64,000 nt of DNA from Paenibacillus ihumii (GCF_001403875.1 NZ_LN884299.1:3437674-3501673); one strand, 5' to 3'. Counted from the first letter of the stretch, positions 35,774-44,838 are shown. Numbers and translations are program-made. Notes: generated from the sequence alone by a model not told the origin.

Positions 35774-38431
35774 CTACTCCGTTGATAAATCGCTTTCAAA
35801 GTAATAGTTCCCGGATCCAGCCGTATAGAGCGATCGTCCTTCCTTCGTCCCGATAAAACTGGCCGGTCCGACGGTATGCGTAACTTTACCGGGAATGCAG
35901 AGCTCAGCCGTGGTATTCACCGGCAGGCTCACCTTGAGGCTGAACCTGTCCTTCTCCCTGGACCAGTTCACAGCGATGATGCCGTAAGGACATTCGTAGC
36001 TGCAGCTGATATGGGTCAGGCGTCCTCCCGGATAGGGCTTGATCTGTATTTTTTTAAACCCGGGCTCGGAGTAATCTGGTTCTATGCCAGCAGCATATCT
36101 GTACAGCCACTCTCCCACGGAGCCAAGCGAATAATGATTAAAGGAATTCATAGAAGGAGATTGAAAGCCCTTCTCCTCCGTCCAACCGTCCCAGCGCTCC
36201 CAGATGGTCGTTGCCCCGTGCTTCACCGAATACAGCCAGGACGGGAACTCCTCCTGCTGCAGCAATTGATACGCCAGATCATTCAAGCCATTCTCGGATA
36301 ATACCGGAAGCAGGTACCCTACGCCGAGAAAGCCGGTGCTCAAGCGATAACCGTTCTCCACAATCAGCTGTTCAAGCCGCTTTAGGGCCTGCATCCTGAT
36401 CTCCGGATCCAGTAGATCAAAATAGACAGCCAGTACATATACGGTCTGCGTATCTCCTTTGATCCTGCCGTCAGGGGATACATATGCCTTCATGAATGCA
36501 GTGCATATTCTATCAAACAGCCCGCGATAAGCATGCGCATCCTCACTCTTTCCAAGCACGTCGGCGATTCTGGCCAGCAAAGAGACGCTGTAGCCAAAAT
36601 AAGCCGTTGCGAGCACATCCTTGGGGGTATCAGCACCGATCGACAACCAGTCCGCGTGATCCGCGTAATCCCCCCGCAGCAGCCCATCGCTGTTTGCTTC
36701 GAGATATTGGACCCAGCGCTGCATGGCGGCATAACAATCATTCAAGATAGCCAGGTCTCCGTACATGAGATAGACCGTCCACGGAATGATGACCCCCGCA
36801 TCCCCCCAGCCCGCATTGTCGGGCGCGAACCATTTTGCGCTGCTGATACCTTTATAAATTCGCCAGCCTGCGTCCGGGGCAACATCAGGGAAGGCTCCTT
36901 CCGGCGACTGGGCATCCAGGACATCTACTATATACTTGCGGAAAAATCCCGCAACGTCCATGTTGTATGAAGCCGTACGTATGAAGATTTGCGCGTCTCC
37001 CGTCCAGCCAAGCCGTTCATCGCGCTGCGGACAATCCATCGGAACGGACAAAAAGTTGCTGCGCTGCCCCCACTTGATATTGGAAAGAAGCTGATTAACC
37101 TGATCATCGGAGGTGTGAAGCTGCCCGGCCGGCCGCATGTCCGAATGCACGGCCTTTGCCAGCAATGCCAGCACAGTTACGTCTTCAGAAGAAGTCTCTA
37201 CTTCCGCATATCTGAAGCCGTGGAATGTAAAGTGAGGCTGAAAGATTTGTTGTGCCGTCCCATCAAGCACATAATGGCAGGTTTGTACGGCTTTGCGCAA
37301 ATTCAGGGTATAGAGCGAGCCCGACTCGTCCAGCATTTCCGCATGAGTGACCGAAGCCTTGCTGCCTGCCGGACCATACGCTGTCAATGAGGTCCAGCCT
37401 GTCATATTCTGGCCAAAGTCGAAGATGATCGTTCCGCGTTCTGTCACATAGCTCCGAACAGGCTCTATGGTTTGCGTAATCCGGACAGGCGGGCCGCTAT
37501 GCGCTTGAAGCTTTCCCTGATATTGCGGAAATACCTCCGGTACACTCCAGCTGGAATCGTCGAACCCGGAGCGATCCCAACCGCGCTGCTCGAGCCGGGA
37601 ATCGAAGCTCTCCCCCTTGATCATATCGGAATAGCGAACCGGCCCTTCATTCATTCGCCAGCTCTCATCAGTACAGAAGCTTGCGCTGGTTCCGTCCAAG
37701 TACTCTACCTCAAGCTGCATCAAGCAGCACGGGGCATTGCCATAAATCCGGGTCCCCATCATGCCTACATTGCCGGCATACCAGCCAGTCCCCAGTACAA
37801 TCGACCATGCATTCCCCCCTTCCTGAAGCAGCTCCGTAACATCATAAGTCTGATAAAGGACTCGCTGCGCATAATCTGTCCAGCCCGGAGCCAGTAAATG
37901 GTCGCCTACCCGCCTGCCGTTCAGCCGCGTCTCGTACATCCCCAGCGCCGTCGCGTATAATCTTGCCTTATAAACAGGCTTCTCAATATTCAGCTCTCGG
38001 CGCAGATAGCATGCAGGGACAAGCTCTTTCCCCTGCTGCATGGCCCGGCCGATCCACTTGCCGGCCCAATCCGCCTCTGCCAGCCCCGTGCCGAACTGTC
38101 CCACATGGCTCCAAATCCCCTTCTCCTTATGCTGGAGCCACACTTGAATTTTGTAATAATATGTCGTCCCAGGGGACAACGCCTTGCCGCCGTATGGAAC
38201 GTAAACGGAACGATCGCTTTCTACTTTGCCGCTATCCCACATATTTCCCTGATCCCGAGCCAGAATTGCTTCGTTGTCAGCCACGACAACCCGATAAGCG
38301 GCTTGCCGTAAATTCCACTCCGGATCATACAGAGCCTGTGCCAGCTGCCAGCTGAATCTGGGGCGATCTGTCCCGATTACGAGAGGATTTTCTTCATCCT
38401 CGACTAACAGCCGCGCTATTCTTATTGACAT
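35774..38431 (-). CDS. Alpha-L-rhamnosidase (GH78)
   Basis: The 885-aa product has the Bac_rhamnosid layout: N-terminal beta domains, then an (alpha/alpha)6 catalytic domain with the hallmark CPQRDERLGWTGDAQIF (about 445-462) holding the catalytic acid, and a C-terminal beta domain. Without a signal peptide it should act in the cytoplasm, removing terminal L-rhamnose from imported oligosaccharides. Length is normal. AAGGAGAG precedes ATG by 11 bases. It heads the operon and diverges from the AraC gene. Confidence 0.95.
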   Translation of the reverse strand: MSIRIARLLVEDEENPLVIGTDRPRFSWQLAQALYDPEWNLRQAAYRVVVADNEAILARDQGNMWDSGKVESDRSVYVPYGGKALSPGTTYYYKIQVWLQHKEKGIWSHVGQFGTGLAEADWAGKWIGRAMQQGKELVPACYLRRELNIEKPVYKARLYATALGMYETRLNGRRVGDHLLAPGWTDYAQRVLYQTYDVTELLQEGGNAWSIVLGTGWYAGNVGMMGTRIYGNAPCCLMQLEVEYLDGTSASFCTDESWRMNEGPVRYSDMIKGESFDSRLEQRGWDRSGFDDSSWSVPEVFPQYQGKLQAHSGPPVRITQTIEPVRSYVTERGTIIFDFGQNMTGWTSLTAYGPAGSKASVTHAEMLDESGSLYTLNLRKAVQTCHYVLDGTAQQIFQPHFTFHGFRYAEVETSSEDVTVLALLAKAVHSDMRPAGQLHTSDDQVNQLLSNIKWGQRSNFLSVPMDCPQRDERLGWTGDAQIFIRTASYNMDVAGFFRKYIVDVLDAQSPEGAFPDVAPDAGWRIYKGISSAKWFAPDNAGWGDAGVIIPWTVYLMYGDLAILNDCYAAMQRWVQYLEANSDGLLRGDYADHADWLSIGADTPKDVLATAYFGYSVSLLARIADVLGKSEDAHAYRGLFDRICTAFMKAYVSPDGRIKGDTQTVYVLAVYFDLLDPEIRMQALKRLEQLIVENGYRLSTGFLGVGYLLPVLSENGLNDLAYQLLQQEEFPSWLYSVKHGATTIWERWDGWTEEKGFQSPSMNSFNHYSLGSVGEWLYRYAAGIEPDYSEPGFKKIQIKPYPGGRLTHISCSYECPYGIIAVNWSREKDRFSLKVSLPVNTTAELCIPGKVTHTVGPASFIGTKEGRSLYTAGSGNYYFESDLSTE

Positions 38432-38658
38432 GAGTATGCTATCTCTCCTTTAATTTAAGGCCCTTAAACCATTACTCTGCAGATTGTTGTTTCAGATTTA
38501 TCCACAGTATAGGTGAATTGAAATATCAATTTATAGGGCAATCCGGCATAATAAAAGGGGGGATAGTGTAGACTTGATCTTTCTGCGAATCTATGTTTAT
38601 TATTATGAAAAAGCACACAGGCCACTCATTCTCTACACAAAAATGGAGGCGCTTTCAA

Positions 38659-39579
38659 ATGGTGTTTACGTTGCATGGCACCCGGTTCTTTGAGGATGAT
38701 TTTCCAATCTATCTAAATCGTGAAGTCGAAGCGTTTCATCTGCGCGAACATGTACATGACTTTGTAGAACTATGTCTGGTCGAGGAAGGACAGGGGCATC
38801 ATTACATTGACAAAAAATCATATCCCGTGCAAAAAGGAGATGTCTTCCTGCTGCCCGTAGGTACTGCCCACGTGTTTCGTCCGGTCTCGGCAAGAAGCTC
38901 GCATCCCCTCGTAGTATGCAACTGCATTTTCAAGTTGGAAGCACTGCAGGAGCTCATGGACTCCTTTCAGCCTGGCTCTGCGCTTTATGACATGCTGACC
39001 CGAACATGCGCCGGAGAAGGCTGCTGGTATCAATTCCAGGACAAACATAACCGGCTGCATCAGCTGTTTAACGAAGCTTACATCGAGTACCATAACAGGG
39101 GGAGCAATTACAGAGTGCTCATCCGCTCGCTCGTGCTGCAAATTTTCATCACGCTTGATCGCCTTGCTAGAGAGACAGCTGCGAGCTCCTATGTAGAACC
39201 CTCTGCTTTGAAGGCTGACAGAATGCAGGAAGCGCTGCAAATTCTGCAGGATCGTTACCAGGAGCATTTGACATTAGAGATAATGGCTGAGAAAGCATTC
39301 ATGAGCGTCAGGCAGTTCCAGAATATGTTCAAGCAAGCGACGGGCAAAACTTTTAACCGCTATGTGCAGCATATCCGCGTTCTTAAAAGCTGCGAGCTGC
39401 TCGTTCATACCGATTGGTCCGTCGCTCAAATCGCCGAGGAGGTCGGCTACTCCGACATGAAATTTTTTCATGCGTTATTTCGGAAAATTACGGGGGAATC
39501 CCCGCTGAGATACCGCCAAATCTATAAAAATCAGGAGAAGTGCAGACCGGCATCCGACGCCGACAAGTTTATTATGTAA
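38659..39579 (+). CDS. AraC family regulator with cupin sensor domain
   Basis: I start at 38659, nine bases after GGAGG; the frame from 38593 would place the RBS inside the gene. The 306-aa product has an N-terminal cupin-like sugar-sensing domain (HVHDFVEL; KGDVFLLPVGTAHVF) and a C-terminal two-HTH AraC domain (about 205-300; LEIMAEKAFMSVRQFQNMF, AQIAEEVGYSD). It faces away from the carbohydrate operon, so it is probably its activator, responding to the imported sugar. Confidence 0.9.
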   Translation: MVFTLHGTRFFEDDFPIYLNREVEAFHLREHVHDFVELCLVEEGQGHHYIDKKSYPVQKGDVFLLPVGTAHVFRPVSARSSHPLVVCNCIFKLEALQELMDSFQPGSALYDMLTRTCAGEGCWYQFQDKHNRLHQLFNEAYIEYHNRGSNYRVLIRSLVLQIFITLDRLARETAASSYVEPSALKADRMQEALQILQDRYQEHLTLEIMAEKAFMSVRQFQNMFKQATGKTFNRYVQHIRVLKSCELLVHTDWSVAQIAEEVGYSDMKFFHALFRKITGESPLRYRQIYKNQEKCRPASDADKFIM

Positions 39580-39618
39580 ATAGGAGAGCCAGAAACTGAT
39601 AGCTCTATAATTAAATAA

Positions 39619-39668
39619 AAAGCAAGCGGGTCGGCCAAGGAAGCTCCTTGATCAACCCGCTTGCTTTT
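39619..39668. terminator. Bidirectional terminator
   Basis: AAGCAAGCGGGT pairs with ACCCGCTTGCTT and is flanked by A and T runs, between convergent genes. Confidence 0.85.
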
Positions 39669-39732
39669 CAATCTTATGACGACCCATAGATCCCTCTACG
39701 AGCCAGTCTCCCAACGTTGATTGACTGTTATC

Positions 39733-40011
39733 TTACTGAGCCAGCGCCTTCTCGATCCACTGACCATCATCAATCTGCTGCCCGATCACTCCGCTGAATC
39801 TGTCCATGCACTTGCAAATGAAATCTTTGCGACATACCGGGCAAGGAGTTCTCTGAAGCCGGCTGATGTTCGTAAGCCGCCATTCCGGATTCCGGTGGTA
39901 AGATACTCGGCACGCCGTGCCATCAGCCATCGTAACGATGAATTCATACAGTCCTTCCTTTTCGTTGCTGCTGGCTTTGGTCACGTTATGAACACTCGGT
40001 CTGTAAGACAT
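39733..40011 (-). CDS. Small Cys-rich protein, unknown function
   Basis: The 92-aa protein contains CPVC (about 66) and CKC (about 74), possibly a metal-binding cluster. I do not recognise the family. The start (ATG 40011) is preceded by GGGTGA; ATG 40017 and GTG 40020 are alternatives. It converges with the AraC gene at a shared terminator. Confidence 0.6.
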   Translation of the reverse strand: MSYRPSVHNVTKASSNEKEGLYEFIVTMADGTACRVSYHRNPEWRLTNISRLQRTPCPVCRKDFICKCMDRFSGVIGQQIDDGQWIEKALAQ

Positions 40012-40126
40012 GGTCATCACCCGTATTATCAGATTTAAATCCCAATTTAGTACTTAGACATATTAAATAATTTTTTACGGCGTGTCAACTTGGAATTCAA
40101 TGACAATTGGATCTATTGTCAGCGTG

Positions 40127-40172
40127 AAAAAAGACTTCTCTTGGCCACAGTATTGCCCGCGAGAAGTCTTTT
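40127..40172 (-). terminator. Intrinsic terminator after ohr
   Basis: AAGACTTCTC (40131-40140) pairs with GAGAAGTCTT (40161-40170); the minus strand continues into TTTTTT. Confidence 0.85.
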
Positions 40173-40179
40173 CATATCT

Positions 40180-40605
40180 TCAGCCTTCGATTAAGTTCAG
40201 CTTCACTTCGATATTGCCCCTCGTCGCCTTTGAATATGGGCAGAAATCATGCGCCTTGTGCAGCAGTTCCTGGGCCTTTCCGCGATCAACCCCCGGAATT
40301 TGTGCATCGATCGCCACGGCTAATTGGAATCCGCCATCCGAGGGATCCTTGCCGATGCTAACTTGATGCTTCACGACTGCATTTTCCAGCTTTACGCCTG
40401 CTTGTTCAGCCACATGCTCCAGCGCGCTGGCAAAGCAAGCGCCATAACCGGCCGCGAACAGCTGCTCGGGATTGGTGCCGGATCCCCCTTGTCCCCCCAT
40501 CTCCTTAGGCATGCTCAGCTCCAGCTTCAACGCGCCGTCGGAAGTCTCCACAGTGCCTGTGCGGCCTCCTTGGACCGTTGCGGCTGCCGTATACAATGCT
40601 TTCAT
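40180..40605 (-). CDS. ohr: Organic hydroperoxide resistance protein (Ohr/OsmC)
   Basis: The 141-aa peroxiredoxin-like enzyme reduces organic peroxides with two cysteines, seen in GACFASAL (about 60) and HDFCPYSKATRGN (about 125). Length and both motifs match Ohr. AAGGAGGG precedes ATG. No MarR-type OhrR is adjacent. Confidence 0.95.
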   Translation of the reverse strand: MKALYTAAATVQGGRTGTVETSDGALKLELSMPKEMGGQGGSGTNPEQLFAAGYGACFASALEHVAEQAGVKLENAVVKHQVSIGKDPSDGGFQLAVAIDAQIPGVDRGKAQELLHKAHDFCPYSKATRGNIEVKLNLIEG

Positions 40606-40763
40606 GAATCGTTCCCTCCTTGCAAAGATTCGGGTTAATGTTCATTAAAGCAACGAGCCTGCTTTGAAACGCTCCTCGTTGTTATTCTCATAGGATAACA
40701 AGCCATCTCTCGTCACCTGGAGCCGTAAGGACTGCCGGGAGCAATCATGCATACTCTCAAAAA

Positions 40764-40807
40764 CCAAAAAACCGTCTCCCAGCAAATATTACTGCTGAAA
40801 AGACGGT
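40764..40807 (-). terminator. Terminator after tRNA-Leu copy 1
   Basis: ACCGTCT (40771-40777) pairs with AGACGGT (40801-40807), with an inner CAGCA/TGCTG stem. The minus strand ends in TTTTTTGG. Confidence 0.8.
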
Positions 40808-40823
40808 ATTCACTGCTCGATTA

Positions 40824-40906
40824 TGCGGTCGAGAGGACTCGAACCTCCACGGGTATACACCCACTACCCCCTCAAGATAGCGTGTCTGCCATTCCACCAC
40901 GACCGC
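40824..40906 (-). tRNA. tRNA-Leu (anticodon GAG), copy 1
   Basis: The minus strand folds into a class II tRNA: acceptor GCGGTCG/CGACCGC and anticodon stem CTATC/GGTAG. The loop TTGAGGG gives GAG, the variable arm is long, and the T-arm contains GGTTCGAGTCC. No encoded CCA. Sequence is identical to the copy at 44389-44471. Confidence 0.93.
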
Positions 40907-40968
40907 ATGTTATGTTTGAAGCGAACATTGATTATTATATCGCTGCAGGTACTAAAAGTAAAGAGTTA

Positions 40969-41328
40969 TTATTTCCCTTGCTTCTTCTTCATTCGCCTGC
41001 GATATTCAGTAAACTCCAAATATTCCCGGACAAAAGCCTTCTCCTGATCTGTCAGCTGGCTGCCCAGGCGAACCCAATCCGCTTCCGCGGCATATATCTC
41101 TTTCCGTTCAAGAATCCGGTCCGCCCGGTGCTCCTGACCCGTCATCAGCCAGTCCAGGCTTACATCGAAATATGCAGCAATGTCGATAAGCTTACTCGTC
41201 CCGGGAGATGACTTGCCGCGCTTCCAGTCGCCTAAATTGCCGGTGCTGATTCCGAGTCTCTGGCAGAATTCCTTCTTAGTCATCGCTTTGCTCTTGATCA
41301 GCGATTCAATTCTTTCGTAAATGGACAA
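40969..41328 (-). CDS. XRE-family transcription regulator
   Basis: I start at TTG 41328, with GAAGG eight bases upstream; another TTG at 41364 is possible. The 119-aa product has an N-terminal HTH_3 domain (ESLIKSKAMTKKEFCQRLGISTGNLGDWKRG, in segments about 6-60) and a basic C-terminal tail. The domain resembles phage-type and stress repressors. It lies just upstream of tRNA-Leu copy 1, in the segment between the two identical tRNAs. Confidence 0.82.
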   Translation of the reverse strand: MSIYERIESLIKSKAMTKKEFCQRLGISTGNLGDWKRGKSSPGTSKLIDIAAYFDVSLDWLMTGQEHRADRILERKEIYAAEADWVRLGSQLTDQEKAFVREYLEFTEYRRRMKKKQGK

Positions 41329-41378
41329 TTCTCCTACCTTCCTTCGCAGCGAATAATTACGCAATTAAGTATTCCTTG

Positions 41379-41407
41379 TTGTAAAATCACGTTTTTGCGT
41401 GTATAAT
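41379..41407 (+). promoter_or_regulatory. Candidate sigma-A promoter in the XRE/PAS divergent region
   Basis: TTGTAA (41379-41384) and a perfect TATAAT (41402-41407) are 17 bp apart, facing the PAS gene. They lie about 50 bp upstream of the XRE gene, so the repressor could bind here. Confidence 0.5.
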
Positions 41408-41551
41408 TTCTTTATCCCACTTTTATGTACTTTGGTGGATTCCCCCAGCTCTATTATATCATAGCCCCCGTAGCCATTCATTTCTTCGGCCCTGCTTCAT
41501 AGTGGTTTCAGCCCAGCATTATTTACTTTCTAGTAGATAGGAGTGTTTGCA

Positions 41552-42199
41552 ATGACTCAGGATCCATCTTTATGGATTGCGGCTGTCCAGTCCTTGAATC
41601 AGTGCCTGGCTATTACCGATTCCCAAGGGACGATCCAGCATATTAACCCGACTTGGGCATCAAAGGCCGCACAGCTTGGCTTATCTCCGGTCTGGGACCG
41701 GCCCGGAATAAATCTCATAGAATTTCTGAAAAACCCGGACAACCGTGCAATGTGCCCCAATGCCCCTATGTTCATCTCCCAGCTCAATAACATACTCCAA
41801 GGGGATTGTTCATTTTATAGCAAGGAATTCCACATTCATTTATCTTTGTCTCAAGAAACGATCTGGTTCCAATTGGAGGTCATTCCGCTGATTGAGCAGC
41901 ACAGCTCCCAAATTAGCGGCGTTGTCCTCAGCTGTATCGACATGACTCGCCATAAGCGGTATGAGCTGCAGCTTGTGGAGATTATTTCCGAGATCCGCAC
42001 GCTGCGCGGGCTGCTCCCCATTTGTGCAGTCTGCAAGCGAATCAAGAATAGAAATGATAACAACCACTGGGACGATATCGAGAGCTTTTTAATCAAGAAT
42101 ACTCACGCCGAATTCACCCATGACATCTGCCCGGATTGCATTCGTGTCTTGTATCCAAAATACTCCTCCTCCCTTGATTTACCAACTAGCAACGAATAG
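41552..42199 (+). CDS. PAS-domain protein with C-terminal Cys-pair motif
   Basis: Start ATG 41552 is eight bases after AGGAG. The 215-aa product has a PAS-like domain (about 10-125; CLAITDSQGTIQHINPTW). A short helix follows (EIISEIRTLRGLLP), then CAVCKRI ... CPDCIRVLYP, two CxxC pairs that could bind a metal. This C-terminal module also occurs on ends of sensor proteins, but here no kinase or GGDEF output is present. It may be a stand-alone redox or metal sensor. Confidence 0.75.
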   Translation: MTQDPSLWIAAVQSLNQCLAITDSQGTIQHINPTWASKAAQLGLSPVWDRPGINLIEFLKNPDNRAMCPNAPMFISQLNNILQGDCSFYSKEFHIHLSLSQETIWFQLEVIPLIEQHSSQISGVVLSCIDMTRHKRYELQLVEIISEIRTLRGLLPICAVCKRIKNRNDNNHWDDIESFLIKNTHAEFTHDICPDCIRVLYPKYSSSLDLPTSNE

Positions 42200-42219
42200 C
42201 GTCTGCACGTATGAATCAT

Positions 42220-42921
42220 TTAATTTCTTGCTGGCCTGCTCATTTTTCTGCCTAGGAGCTGTCCCGCCGTCGCTCCGACAAGTCCCCCGACAATAAGGCC
42301 GATTCCGCCCAGGTTCATGATTCCGGCAAGCGTAGCTAATCCCCCGCCTGTGCAAGCTGCAATTAGATGCGGAAGTGTGCGCTCGCCGGCAAAGAGCAGA
42401 GCCAGAAACAGCGCTGGAAGTGCAAAGCCAAGCACGGCTGCTGCTTCAGAGGGTACGACTCCGCCGATTCCCGCACCGACTAGGGTACCGGCAATCCATG
42501 ATCCGTATGCTGCAAGCGCAATTGTCAAATAATACGAAGGGGTCAGCCGTTCGCCTCCGGCCGCCCGGTTAGAGGTCACGACGAAGCTCTCATCCGTCAA
42601 GCCGAGCGCTGCCAACCACTTCAAAGGCTCCTGCCAATGCGCCAGATAAGGGCCCATCGTGGCACCATATAAGACATGACGCATATTGACCAGCAGGATC
42701 GTAGCGATGATAGTTGCCGGAGCCGTGGCCGCCTCCAGCATGCTGATAAGCATAAACTGTGCACCGCCGGAGTAAATCCATATGGAGCTGAAGAATGACG
42801 CATACCAGGGCACTCCGCTGGCTGCTGCCAGTACGCCAAATGTAATAGATAAAGGGAAGTATGCCAGTACAACTGGCAAGCCATCCCTTAATGCCAAAGT
42901 TATTCTGTCCCGTCGACTCAT
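42220..42921 (-). CDS. azlC: Branched-chain amino acid exporter subunit AzlC
   Basis: The 233-aa polytopic product starts at 42921 (MSRRDR), with AGGGGATACAAGC before ATG. It matches AzlC: FPLSITFGVLAAASG and the DESFVV block near 118. With AzlD, 14 bp upstream, it forms an exporter for branched-chain amino acids and analogues. Confidence 0.92.
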   Translation of the reverse strand: MSRRDRITLALRDGLPVVLAYFPLSITFGVLAAASGVPWYASFFSSIWIYSGGAQFMLISMLEAATAPATIIATILLVNMRHVLYGATMGPYLAHWQEPLKWLAALGLTDESFVVTSNRAAGGERLTPSYYLTIALAAYGSWIAGTLVGAGIGGVVPSEAAAVLGFALPALFLALLFAGERTLPHLIAACTGGGLATLAGIMNLGGIGLIVGGLVGATAGQLLGRKMSRPARN

Positions 42922-42935
42922 GCTTGTATCCCCTG

Positions 42936-43253
42936 TCACATGAAATAGTATAATGCTGCATAGAACGCGATCCCTGCTGCTACGGTGAACAGCAATCGCC
43001 GGGTCCACCAGGCAATCGCAACCGTAGGTACGGCTGCTAACAGCATGGTATTATCCTTGATGGGAATCCACTGCCCATCGTTAAGCAGCAGCAAGGGACC
43101 CAGCAAGGCTCCAAGTACCGCAGGAGACACATAGGCCAGCCATTCCTTTGTCCGCTCCGACCACTGCACTCGGCTTCCAAGTACAAGCGAGCCTGCGCGA
43201 AATAAATAAGTTCCTGCTCCAATAAGGAGAATCATCCAAAGTTGAGATTCCAT
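42936..43253 (-). CDS. azlD: AzlD-family branched-chain amino acid transport subunit
   Basis: The 105-aa protein with three or four hydrophobic segments starts MESQLWMILLIGAGTYLFRAG, a typical AzlD N-terminus. It is translated with AzlC. Confidence 0.9.
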   Translation of the reverse strand: MESQLWMILLIGAGTYLFRAGSLVLGSRVQWSERTKEWLAYVSPAVLGALLGPLLLLNDGQWIPIKDNTMLLAAVPTVAIAWWTRRLLFTVAAGIAFYAALYYFM

Positions 43254-43364
43254 TTGCTCATTCCTGTTCCTAAATTGTCTTTTTTAATCCAAGCAGTATT
43301 TCAGCACAAAGCATTGTTTCCCACCCGGTATACTCTATTTTTATAATATCATAGTTTCCCTGTG

Positions 43365-43395
43365 TTGACCTGAAATCAATTTCATAAATTATACT
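43365..43395 (+). promoter_or_regulatory. Candidate promoter of the HAD phosphatase gene
   Basis: TTGACC (43365-43370) and TATACT (43390-43395) are 19 bp apart and lie 43 bp before the gene. Confidence 0.5.
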
Positions 43396-43437
43396 CTTAG
43401 CAAACAACCACAGAACAAGCTATAGGGAGGCTATCAC

Positions 43438-44295
43438 ATGAAATTAATTGCTATCGATCTGGACGGAACTTTATTAACCGCAGAGAGCAAGCCAAGTGTA
43501 GAAGGTCTAGCGGCCATCCGCAGCATCCTGTCCGCGAATCATCATAAAGTGACGATTTGTACAGGCAGGGCCCGCTTTGACGTGATGGGGATCCTTGGCG
43601 AGGATCTATCCATTCCGATCATTTCCTCGAACGGGGCTGCCGTACATGATGAACATGGGAAGCTGTTGAAGGAAACTCCGATCCCCCATGTTATCGCTGC
43701 TGAATCCATAAATTATTTATTGGAGCAGGATGTATATTTCGAGATATTTTCCCCTGATGAAATTTATTCGCCTTGCGGCGGGGAAGGCAAGCTTCAGGCT
43801 GAAATCGATATTCTCGCCAGCGCCAACCCAAACATAGACATAGATACGCTGCAAAAGGGAATACAAATCCAGTTCCAGCAATTCGGCATCCAGCAAATCG
43901 ATGATCCCCGCGAGGTAGTCCGTTCAGGAACCGCTGTTTATAAATTGCTTATATATACTTATGACGATGCGAAGCTGGAGCGAATCCGCAACCACTTCCA
44001 AGATCAGGCTTATACTCATACTACAGCTGCTGCCAAGCATACGCTGGAAATCATTTCAACCGATACGGACAAAGGAAGCGCGCTCCAATTTATGGCTTCC
44101 CATTATCATATCGGCATGGCCGATACGATCGTGATCGGGGATAACTATAATGATATTGCCATGTTCCAGGTAGCCGGAACAGGTGTAGCAATGGGGAATG
44201 CTGTCGATGAAATCAAACAGCTTAGCACCCTGGTCACACGAAGCAATAACGAGCATGGGGTGGCATATGCCCTGAATACCCTCCTTAATTTATAG
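43438..44295 (+). CDS. Cof-type HAD-IIB phosphatase
   Basis: The 285-aa protein opens with the HAD motif I DLDGTLLT. It keeps motif II SSNGA (about 62) and motif IV GDNYNDIAMF (about 235), with a Cof cap domain between. Such enzymes dephosphorylate sugar phosphates or cofactor intermediates such as FMN precursors and pyridoxal phosphate. RBS AGGGAGG. It stands alone, followed by a terminator. Confidence 0.92.
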   Translation: MKLIAIDLDGTLLTAESKPSVEGLAAIRSILSANHHKVTICTGRARFDVMGILGEDLSIPIISSNGAAVHDEHGKLLKETPIPHVIAAESINYLLEQDVYFEIFSPDEIYSPCGGEGKLQAEIDILASANPNIDIDTLQKGIQIQFQQFGIQQIDDPREVVRSGTAVYKLLIYTYDDAKLERIRNHFQDQAYTHTTAAAKHTLEIISTDTDKGSALQFMASHYHIGMADTIVIGDNYNDIAMFQVAGTGVAMGNAVDEIKQLSTLVTRSNNEHGVAYALNTLLNL

Positions 44296-44349
44296 CACTA
44301 GAGGGGCATAAGGGCTGAAAGGAAGAAAATTTACAAATGCAAATTGCAA

Positions 44350-44376
44350 AAGAACCTTGCATCCGCAAGGTTCTTT
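44350..44376. terminator. Bidirectional hairpin between HAD gene and tRNA-Leu
   Basis: AGAACCTTGC pairs with GCAAGGTTCT around an ATCC loop, with T runs on both sides. Confidence 0.8.
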
Positions 44377-44388
44377 CTGTGTCACGAA

Positions 44389-44471
44389 TGCGGTCGAGAG
44401 GACTCGAACCTCCACGGGTATACACCCACTACCCCCTCAAGATAGCGTGTCTGCCATTCCACCACGACCGC
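44389..44471 (-). tRNA. tRNA-Leu (anticodon GAG), copy 2
   Basis: Same 83-bp sequence and fold as 40824-40906, including the lack of an encoded CCA. It is the last tRNA of the cluster. Confidence 0.93.
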
Positions 44472-44493
44472 ATATTAAATTGTTAATTTCAAA

Positions 44494-44547
44494 GGAGTTC
44501 TCACCCCTATGAAGCTATGAATGAAAGTGGTGACCCGTAGGGGATAC
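44494..44547 (-). repeat. Partial duplicate of the tRNA-Glu 3' end
   Basis: This segment repeats 44607-44663: both have TTCTC.CCCCTATGAAGC, then GAAAGTGGTGACCCGTAGGGGAT, the encoded CCA, acceptor and T-arm start of tRNA-Glu. After GGGGAT the copies diverge, so no full tRNA can form here. Confidence 0.8.
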
Positions 44548-44645
44548 TCTCTCTTCGTTCGAGACTGCGATGTATTCCTACCGAAGCTGATGCTCCGACG
44601 AACCCCTTATGGGGGTTCTCCCCCCTATGAAGCACATAAAGAAAG

Positions 44646-44720
44646 TGGTGACCCGTAGGGGATTCGAACCCCTGTTACCTCCGTGAAAGGGAGGTGTCTT
44701 AACCCCTTGACCAACGGGCC
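44646..44720 (-). tRNA. tRNA-Glu (anticodon TTC)
   Basis: Acceptor GGCCCGT/ACGGGTC with encoded CCA, anticodon stem CCTCC/GGAGG and loop CTTTCAC. A promoter lies just upstream. Confidence 0.95.
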
Positions 44721-44728
44721 TTATCCAT

Positions 44729-44758
44729 ATTATACTGCATTTCATTTTCGAGTGACAA
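44729..44758 (-). promoter_or_regulatory. Promoter of tRNA-Glu
   Basis: TTGTCA and TATAAT on the minus strand are spaced 18 bp, ending nine bases from the tRNA start. Confidence 0.7.
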
Positions 44759-44814
44759 CAAAAATGAGTATATCAAAATGTACGAGCGTTGACAACCCTT
44801 TTTTCGCATAAGAA

Positions 44815-44838
44815 ACAAAAAAAGTCCACCCAGGACTT
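44815..44838 (-). terminator. Terminator after tRNA-Ser
   Basis: AAGTCC pairs with GGACTT, loop of five, then TTTTTTT on the minus strand. Confidence 0.75.
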
